Assembly: GCF_001467745.1 (NCBI RefSeq)
Contig: NZ_LNYG01000013.1
Coordinates: 1,481,178-1,545,177 of the forward strand
DNA from: Legionella jamestowniensis
Lineage (GTDB): Bacteria > Pseudomonadota > Gammaproteobacteria > Legionellales > Legionellaceae
Direction: 5' to 3'
DNA: 64,000 nt
The translations under genes were made by a program, and so were the position numbers. The notes below the pieces were generated by a model, which saw only the letters and a program-made list of their open reading frames with translations, did no database searches and had not been told where the DNA came from. Below are positions 58,428 through 64,000 of the stretch, piece after piece; within the stretch, counting starts at the first letter, position 1; each line of letters starts with the position of its first letter.

Positions 58428-59874
58428 AGCCATGTTTCCTGCGGATGCGCTGCAAAAATACACTCATGACCAGTTGATAGAGTGATTCACCTAGAATTTT
58501 ATCTTCAATGCCAAAATCGATGTTCGGATTGTCATTGACCTCGATAACATAATGTTTATCGCCTTGGCTTTTTATATCCACACCATATAAGCCATCACCT
58601 ATTAGGCGTGTGCATTTTAAAGCGGTTTTTATAATGGCTTCCGGCACTTCATGTATAGGAATGGTTTCTGTATCCCCTTCCCGTTTCCCTTTGATAGCAT
58701 CCCAGTTATAAATTTGCCAGTGGTTCGTTGCCATGTAGTAACGGCAAGCGAAAATAGGTTTATTGTCCAGGATGCCAATGCGCCAATCATATTCAGTAGG
58801 AATAAATGGCTGTACTAACACCAGATCGGAAATTTTAAAAAACTGGAGTAATGATTTTTGCAAAGCCTTATTATCATCAAGTTTAATCACCCCATGCGAA
58901 AAGGCACTGTCTGGTCTTTTTAATACGCAAGGAAATTGAATGTTTGGGATTTCTTTATCGTATTTGCTAATGAAGATAGTTTCTGGCGTTAAAATTTGAT
59001 GACTGCGCATCAACTCTGCGAGGTAAACTTTGTTGCTACATTTTATAATGGATTGTGGGTCATCAATCACTACTAGATTTTCCTGGGCTGCCCGCCTTGC
59101 CATTCTATAAGTATAATGGTTGACGGAAGTGGTTGCTCGAATAAAAAGAGCATCGTATTCGGCCAGTGATTTTGTGTCGCTTTTCTCAATAAAATCAACA
59201 TTTAACCCCATGGCTTCCCCGGTTGTTGCAAAAATATCAAGGGCTTTTTTATTCGAGGGTGCATTCGGTTCAACTGGATCAATTAAGATAGCAAGATCGT
59301 GATAGCGTTGTTTTTTGCGCCATTGGTGAAAGCGCTTTTTAGATAAATAATTTTTTGCTGCTTCTTGCATAAACTCTTTATGGTGTTCAGGAATGTCAGT
59401 TAATGACAGAACCTGAAGTGTTTTAATTCGCCACTGCTTCTTTTTTTCTAGGGTGAAACGCATTAATGGTAAAGGAAATAAACCATGCAATTTTTTAGCA
59501 AGATTGGCATGACACTTCGCCATGTTTTGCCCAAAATACAAACTTAAAACGAATTCTTCTCCTTTAATGTCATGCAAACTGTGCTGAATTTCTTCATCGA
59601 CATCTTGAGAAATAAACTTGGATAATTCTGCATTAAGCGCATCCTGAATGCTATGTACAGAAGGAATGGCTTTATGATCACGGGCATGGGCGAGCAAAGA
59701 TACATAATAGCCGATAGTCTGATGATTATAAGATTGGCAAAGATTAATAACGCGAATGGATTTACTTTGGTAATAACTTTCACTGGATAAATACTCTGAC
59801 GCTTTAACAATGGCAGCAAGTGAGCCAAGAAATTTCCACCCCGAAGGGTCATCCGTTACGATTAATGTTTCCAT
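58420..59874 (-). CDS. RimK-like ATP-grasp ligase with an N-terminal RLAN domain
   Basis: This 484-residue protein joins an N-terminal RimK-like domain (METLIVTDDPSGWKFLGS, RVINLCQSYNHQTIGYYVSLLA) with a C-terminal ATP-grasp domain. ATP-grasp landmarks are FPCVLKRPDSAFSHGV, EYDWRIGILDNKPIFACRYY and the metal-binding VIEVNDNPNIDFGIED. It should form an acyl-phosphate and make a peptide bond. It overlaps the GCS-like gene by eight bases and starts next to the stop of the C39-like peptidase gene, so the three act together. Confidence 0.88.
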   Translation of the reverse strand: METLIVTDDPSGWKFLGSLAAIVKASEYLSSESYYQSKSIRVINLCQSYNHQTIGYYVSLLAHARDHKAIPSVHSIQDALNAELSKFISQDVDEEIQHSLHDIKGEEFVLSLYFGQNMAKCHANLAKKLHGLFPLPLMRFTLEKKKQWRIKTLQVLSLTDIPEHHKEFMQEAAKNYLSKKRFHQWRKKQRYHDLAILIDPVEPNAPSNKKALDIFATTGEAMGLNVDFIEKSDTKSLAEYDALFIRATTSVNHYTYRMARRAAQENLVVIDDPQSIIKCSNKVYLAELMRSHQILTPETIFISKYDKEIPNIQFPCVLKRPDSAFSHGVIKLDDNKALQKSLLQFFKISDLVLVQPFIPTEYDWRIGILDNKPIFACRYYMATNHWQIYNWDAIKGKREGDTETIPIHEVPEAIIKTALKCTRLIGDGLYGVDIKSQGDKHYVIEVNDNPNIDFGIEDKILGESLYQLVMSVFLQRIRRKHGYV

Positions 59875-60594
59875 TTAATCACTCTTTGGTTGAATTATTA
59901 TTAAATTAGCATCATAGGTTAGAACACCGACCATGATAGCGTTAATTAAACGATTACTACTTACTTTATAATAGTTATCTTGGGAAATGGGATTTTCCCG
60001 ATGTGGATCTGCGACAACAACAAGTCTTTTTTTGTCATCATAGCCACATAGAACAACAAAATGTCCACAGGGTGTACCACGGATATCATCGTAAATGGCT
60101 TCTCCATTTGCATAACGTTCGCGGGAGCTGCGATAGAGATAAGTAGCGCTTAACCCTGTAAGGATAGGAATTTTTTTTGAAAAATAGTCTTTTAGTAATT
60201 GTACGCTCAAGGTGCGAAAATGGACTTCACCGCCTAATTCAAGGTAGTCAAGATAAGCTTGGCTTGCTTGCAGGATGCCTTTAGTTCTTTTATACCTCAT
60301 TTGCGCATGTAACTTAATTTTCAATAAATCGTGACAGGCCCTTCCTTGCTCAAAATCAAACCATGTTGGATCAAAAATATTAAGATTATTAATGTAGATT
60401 ATCACCTGAAATCCGTGAAGGAGGGCATGTTTTCCCAACATGGGTGCCAAGGTACCTCCTGAAAGAGAGCGCTCTACATTTTTAATCACTTCTGACAAAT
60501 CAAGATTCAAACCATAATAACGATAAATTGCGTGTAAACTAGTAGGACCGCATGTTTCATCATCAGGTTGTGTATGTATCGTCAGATCGATCAT
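59875..60594 (-). CDS. C39-like cysteine peptidase
   Basis: This 239-residue protein has a papain-fold C39-type site: Cys15 in DDETCGPTSLHAIYRYYG, His in TPCGHFVVLCGYD and Asp in VVVADPHRENP. It has no signal peptide and no transporter domain. It lies at the head of the four-gene operon and probably cleaves a peptide that the ligases build or modify. ATG 60594 is chosen over TTG 60606. Confidence 0.85.
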   Translation of the reverse strand: MIDLTIHTQPDDETCGPTSLHAIYRYYGLNLDLSEVIKNVERSLSGGTLAPMLGKHALLHGFQVIIYINNLNIFDPTWFDFEQGRACHDLLKIKLHAQMRYKRTKGILQASQAYLDYLELGGEVHFRTLSVQLLKDYFSKKIPILTGLSATYLYRSSRERYANGEAIYDDIRGTPCGHFVVLCGYDDKKRLVVVADPHRENPISQDNYYKVSSNRLINAIMVGVLTYDANLIIIQPKSD

Positions 60595-60708
60595 TCTTAA
60601 GACCAAAGTCAGTCAAAAATTTAATCCATTTATGCGTTTAACGTTAGACCTCGCCTAATCATTTGTCAATCGCTCTTTTACTGAGAGAAACATTAAAATT
60701 TCTTTCTT

Positions 60709-62016
60709 TCAATCGCTTATTTTTATGAAAGGAAGATCAAAGAGCCGTTCTAAAAAACTTAGTACAGGAATTAAAAAGCCAAAAGCAAAAATAATAATAA
60801 TGACGGGATAATGTCTAGCACTTGCTGGAGCTCGATGAAAGCGTGTAATTGGTGTGTGTTCACGACTCAAGAGATAGATGAGAAGAAGTAAGCCATAAAA
60901 GTAGAATGAATAAATTGAAAATTTATTAAACAATTCGGTCATTTTTTTACTGGAAAGGTAATCAATAGGAAAATTCAGTAAAAACAGGCTTAAGAGCCAT
61001 AAAATTTTTTGCTTGATGCTATCACCATGCAAAAAAAACATTTCCCAGGTTAATGCCAGGGGGAAAATAAGTAAGGAAAAATAATAAAGCCACCCAAATG
61101 GGCTTAATAACAGCATCATTGATAAAGTTAATGCAAAAAACTGTTTATCTCGGGAGGCGGTTAACAGCGTACTGGCTTTTTTTAAGTACCATAGAAGAAA
61201 GGCAATAAACAAAACTCCATAGAGAATATTGATATATAAGCGGCTTTGGGTCTTATCATGCACATCAACAAGGGTACGAAAAAGAAAACCATAAACTGAA
61301 GCATTCCAATTGTCACCATACCATTGAACCTTAGGCATCATTGCGAAATAGTAGGTATAAATATCTGTTCCATAGATGATCATAGGAAGAAGGGACAAGA
61401 ACAATGCTATACCAAGCATTACAACAAAAACTCGGTAGCGTTTTTGCAGGAGGACATAAAAAAATAACAAGGCGGGAAAAAATTTAAGCGCAATAACAAA
61501 TCCCCACAGTGCTCCTGCCCAATAATCCTTTTTTTTAGAATAAAAATGATAGCCGAGGATAATACCAAATAATAACAAGGCACCGAGTTGCGTAATCGCT
61601 CTATCCATTAAAATACCAAAAAATGCCAGGTAGAGAAGATAGAGGCTTGGCCAATTTTCTTGGTAAAAGTCGGCAGAAAAAACATGTTTAAATACAAGTC
61701 TGGCGGCAACCAAGGATAATATCAGCGAGATTATCCACCAAGTAGTGAGGGCTGCATGGTAATTCAGTTTGGCCAGGGGGCTGAATAACATCAGTACAAA
61801 AGGAGGATTTAAATTGCAAGCAAGTTTTTTTACTACCGGTAGATAGGTAGCCACTAGGGTTTGATAAGGATTATTCCCCAGCATTAACGTTTGTGAGGCA
61901 GAATAAAAGGAAGCAAAATCTATTCCTTGCTGGAAGGTGAGAATAAAATAGAACAGAACACCATAGCTAGCAAGGAGAAATAAAAATGCTGCACGCTGCC
62001 AAGAGGCTAAATTCAT
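60709..62016 (-). CDS. GT87-type polyprenyl-phosphate mannosyltransferase-like membrane protein
   Basis: This 435-residue protein has about 10-12 membrane segments. The first loop shows the DUF2029/GT87 pattern GIDFASFYSASQTLMLGNNPYQT, with the Asp and NPPFVLMLFSPL after it. Family members move hexose from a polyprenyl phosphate carrier across the membrane. Acceptor and partner are unknown. It stands alone between the ligation operon and the hotdog gene. Confidence 0.82.
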   Translation of the reverse strand: MNLASWQRAAFLFLLASYGVLFYFILTFQQGIDFASFYSASQTLMLGNNPYQTLVATYLPVVKKLACNLNPPFVLMLFSPLAKLNYHAALTTWWIISLILSLVAARLVFKHVFSADFYQENWPSLYLLYLAFFGILMDRAITQLGALLLFGIILGYHFYSKKKDYWAGALWGFVIALKFFPALLFFYVLLQKRYRVFVVMLGIALFLSLLPMIIYGTDIYTYYFAMMPKVQWYGDNWNASVYGFLFRTLVDVHDKTQSRLYINILYGVLFIAFLLWYLKKASTLLTASRDKQFFALTLSMMLLLSPFGWLYYFSLLIFPLALTWEMFFLHGDSIKQKILWLLSLFLLNFPIDYLSSKKMTELFNKFSIYSFYFYGLLLLIYLLSREHTPITRFHRAPASARHYPVIIIIFAFGFLIPVLSFLERLFDLPFIKISD

Positions 62017-62149
62017 TAGGTAGTTTGGTTGTCACCAGAGTTTCATTTTATTGATAATTCAATAAAAATTGCAAATGGATACAGAATAATTACAACTATT
62101 AGGATATTCCTGAGGAGAAGTGCTAAATAATTTAATCGTATATGCCTAC

Positions 62150-62172
62150 GTTCTGCGGCTTGCACGTAGAAT
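62150..62172. repeat. Short palindromic repeat remnant
   Basis: GTTCTGCGGCTTGCACGTAGAAT is 19 of 23 identical to the reverse complement of the hairpin at 53824-53846. It lies in the 184-base gap between the GT87-like gene and the hotdog gene; nothing else is seen in that gap. Confidence 0.45.
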
Positions 62173-62200
62173 TCAGCGATGTTGAGAGATTTTCGATGCT

Positions 62201-62671
62201 CTAGACAACCTTGACTGATAACTCAAGGATAAAATTTGCTACTTCCTCTGGACTATCTGGATAATTAATGAAGGCTTGAATGTCTATCGGTCTGTTAACC
62301 CGTTGCTGTGTCGCTTGAGATTCTTGAATCATCGCTTTAACAGTGTCGCCTTGAGAACAAATAAAATAAACATCGGTTTCCGGGCGACGTAAAAATTGGG
62401 CTTGAAAGGATTTAAAAACAACAGAAACTTTTAGTCTTGCTTGATCTGCATGATAAAAACTGTGCATGCCACCTGCCAAATCGGCCCCAACAGCTAAAGC
62501 GCCAAAATACATAGAATGTAAATGGTTTTTACTGCGACGAGTTAAAGGCAATTTAATAACGATTTGCTGATCAGTTAACTGAATTAATTTAGGTTTTAAA
62601 TGACCAATTAAGGGAACTTTAAACCGTCCAAAGGTCCAAAGAAAAAGTTTAAAGCGAGTAAAGGTGTTCAT
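62201..62671 (-). CDS. Hotdog-fold protein (DUF4442/YiiD-type)
   Basis: This 156-residue protein has the single-hotdog pattern of the DUF4442 thioesterase-like family (LPLTRRSKNHLHSMYFGALAVGADLAGGM). Candidate activity is acyl-thioester hydrolysis, with no direct evidence. Its start overlaps the stop of the BON-domain gene by four bases. Confidence 0.82.
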   Translation of the reverse strand: MNTFTRFKLFLWTFGRFKVPLIGHLKPKLIQLTDQQIVIKLPLTRRSKNHLHSMYFGALAVGADLAGGMHSFYHADQARLKVSVVFKSFQAQFLRRPETDVYFICSQGDTVKAMIQESQATQQRVNRPIDIQAFINYPDSPEEVANFILELSVKVV

Positions 62672-63225
62672 GAAGCTTCCTTGTCAACCTCAAGATTTGA
62701 AATAATTTTCTTTACACCACGTACGGCGGCCACTCTTTTTATAATGGCGCTAATAGCTTTTTCTTGTTTTAAATGTCCAGATAAAGTTACTGTGCCGTTG
62801 GTAGTGGTTGCATTAATTCCAACTAAAGGGATTGACTCGTCATCGAATACTTTAGCCTTCAAAACTGCGGCTTCAACTTTGGTGGTAATATAGGCATCTG
62901 TAAAAGCAGTATTTACTTGTTTAATAATCAGTTCGTCCGTGTCTACTTCCTTCACGCCTTTTGTCATTTTTGCCAACCGTAATGCATCCACAAAGGCTTG
63001 GCGATCTTTAACATGCCCACGTAAAGAGACAACACCATTTTCAGTAGAAACATAAATTTTTAAAGGGTTTAAATGACGGTTTTTTGTAAATTTGGCAGTA
63101 ATTTTTGTAGTAATGACTGAATCACTAAATTCTTGCTCGAATTCTTTTAAATTATTCTCAGCGTGTGCAAGGGCCACCCCAATGACAAGTATGAGACTAA
63201 CAACAAATTTAAGGATTGTTTGCAT
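62668..63225 (-). CDS. BON-domain periplasmic protein, OsmY-like
   Basis: This 185-residue protein has a signal peptide (MQTILKFVVSLILVIGVALAHA) and two BON domains with the patterns VSLRGHVKDRQAFVDALRLA and VTLSGHLKQEKAISAIIKRV. BON proteins such as OsmY bind phospholipid and protect the envelope under stress. Confidence 0.93.
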   Translation of the reverse strand: MQTILKFVVSLILVIGVALAHAENNLKEFEQEFSDSVITTKITAKFTKNRHLNPLKIYVSTENGVVSLRGHVKDRQAFVDALRLAKMTKGVKEVDTDELIIKQVNTAFTDAYITTKVEAAVLKAKVFDDESIPLVGINATTTNGTVTLSGHLKQEKAISAIIKRVAAVRGVKKIISNLEVDKEAS

Positions 63226-63450
63226 ACTAGGTTACCGTTAAAAAATCATGAAAAGAGTATACCATTTTCAACAGCTCTACCAAGGATTTTATCAGGAATT
63301 TACAAAATCTTAAAAGTTTAAAGACGTTGAAATATTTTTAAAAGTTTACTCAAAGAAAGTGGCCTTGTTCTGCTAAAACTATCGGCTTTCGTTTACTATT
63401 TAAGGCACCTTGGTTATTATTTGTCTTTTGATTGTTCAATAAGAAATTAA

Positions 63451-63795
63451 ATGAAAATTACAGTTAAATACTTTCCAAGTGCTTGGACTTTTGAGTCAAA
63501 GGATTATAACCGGTGGCAAATAGAACAACGAATTGAATTGTCTTTATTAAATTATGTGAACGAGTGTAAAACAATTTTCCCAGAAAAATACCACCTTTTA
63601 GAAGAAATCGTTTTTACTGTGTCAAATCATGTGGCAATAGGAGATAATTGGTCCTTTGACTTTTATGAGCGCGGTGAGGGACTTTTAAAAAATGCTCTTA
63701 TTAATCCTCGCAATCTAAACACACCAATAATTTCTGTTTATGAAAATCCCACTCACGGTGATGAAGAAAGCATGTCTTTGTCACAGTCTATTTAA
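63451..63795 (+). CDS. Unknown small protein
   Basis: This 114-residue protein (MKITVKYFPSAWTFESKDYNRW) has no family I recognise. It has many aromatic residues (YFPSAWTF, NWSFDFYERG), no signal peptide and no membrane segment. It overlaps the end of the next, convergent gene by eight bases. The start has only a weak ribosome binding site. Confidence 0.55.
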   Translation: MKITVKYFPSAWTFESKDYNRWQIEQRIELSLLNYVNECKTIFPEKYHLLEEIVFTVSNHVAIGDNWSFDFYERGEGLLKNALINPRNLNTPIISVYENPTHGDEESMSLSQSI

Positions 63796-64000
63796 TTCTT
63801 ACCACATTAATACTTTGGATGATAAATGGCGGGTTATTGGCTTTTATGACGATGAGAGAAAAATCTAATTTGGAATTCATCTCGGGAATTATAAAGGACT
63901 GATTAACGCGCCAATAATAAATTCCGGAAGTTACCCCTTCCTCAACAATGACAGGAGGGGTTAATGGAGAAGGATGTATAGCCAGATGTTTATTCTTGAC
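63788..64000 (-). CDS. C-terminal part of an unknown gene cut by the window edge
   Basis: On the minus strand a frame stays open from the right edge to TAG at 63788-63790 and codes 70 residues (VKNKHLAIHPSPLTPPVIVEE to IQSINVVRIK). The mix of beta-type residues and Pro looks like real coding sequence. The start is outside the window and no family can be named. Confidence 0.5.
   Translation of the reverse strand, partial: VKNKHLAIHPSPLTPPVIVEEGVTSGIYYWRVNQSFIIPEMNSKLDFSLIVIKANNPPFIIQSINVVRIK

Overview
The window reads as a chromosomal segment of a Legionella species or a close relative. The evidence is an outer membrane protein of the Legionella MOMP-like family (28095-29048), an AT-rich gammaproteobacterial background, a gene set for very-long-chain lipid A acylation, and several large eukaryotic-like or effector-like genes (kinase-like, ankyrin plus cysteine protease-like, nuclease-like). 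I infer the genus from these features. Species cannot be decided from sequence alone, but the accessory genes do not match a L. pneumophila layout that I know.

Region 1 (1-15250) is translation machinery. Four tRNA genes (Thr-UGU, Tyr-GUA, Gly-UCC, Thr-GGU) precede tuf, the order of the tufB locus of gammaproteobacteria. Directly after tuf come the S10, spc and alpha ribosomal protein operons (rpsJ to rplQ, with secY, rpmJ and rpoA), closed by a clear terminator. The usual block between the two tuf copies (trpT-secE-nusG-rplKAJL-rpoBC-rpsLG-fusA) is absent, so the window joins the left side of tufB to the right side of tufA.

Region 2 (15400-22100) holds a frameshifted small gene, ssb, an MFS transporter, an enoyl-ACP reductase of the FabL type, a protein kinase-like gene and a secreted alpha/alpha-toroid-like protein. 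Region 3 (22470-27189) is a tightly overlapping operon: acyl carrier protein, double-hotdog dehydratase-like protein, two beta-ketoacyl synthases (the second without its catalytic Cys) and a late lipid A acyltransferase. Its order parallels the rhizobial acpXL-fabZXL-fabF2XL-fabF1XL-lpxXL cluster and fits the C27-C28 acyl chains known from Legionella lipid A.

Region 4 (27186-34906) has a periplasmic solute-binding protein, the outer membrane protein, a CBS protein, panD, three adjacent unknown or effector-like genes (one with a Cys-His-Asp protease-like triad and ankyrin repeats), a small membrane protein and an Hsp20 gene with a sigma32-like promoter. Region 5 is one giant gene (2856 residues, 35037-43607). 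Region 6 (43820-47614) is lptM-dapF-trkA-trkH. Region 7 (47673-51982) has three more effector-like genes, one nuclease-like and two paralogues in tandem.

Region 8 (52311-56459) is housekeeping: carboxylesterase, ratA, rnfH, bamE, fur and a HerA-like ATPase. Region 9 (56503-60594) is a four-gene operon of C39-like peptidase, RimK-like ATP-grasp ligase, glutamate-cysteine ligase-like enzyme and N-formylglutamate amidohydrolase-like enzyme, which looks like an uncharacterised peptide or amino acid ligation system. The right end (60709-64000) carries a GT87-like membrane glycosyltransferase, a DUF4442 hotdog protein, a BON-domain protein and two unknown genes, the last one cut by the window edge. 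I saw no CRISPR array, insertion sequence, prophage or rRNA gene.
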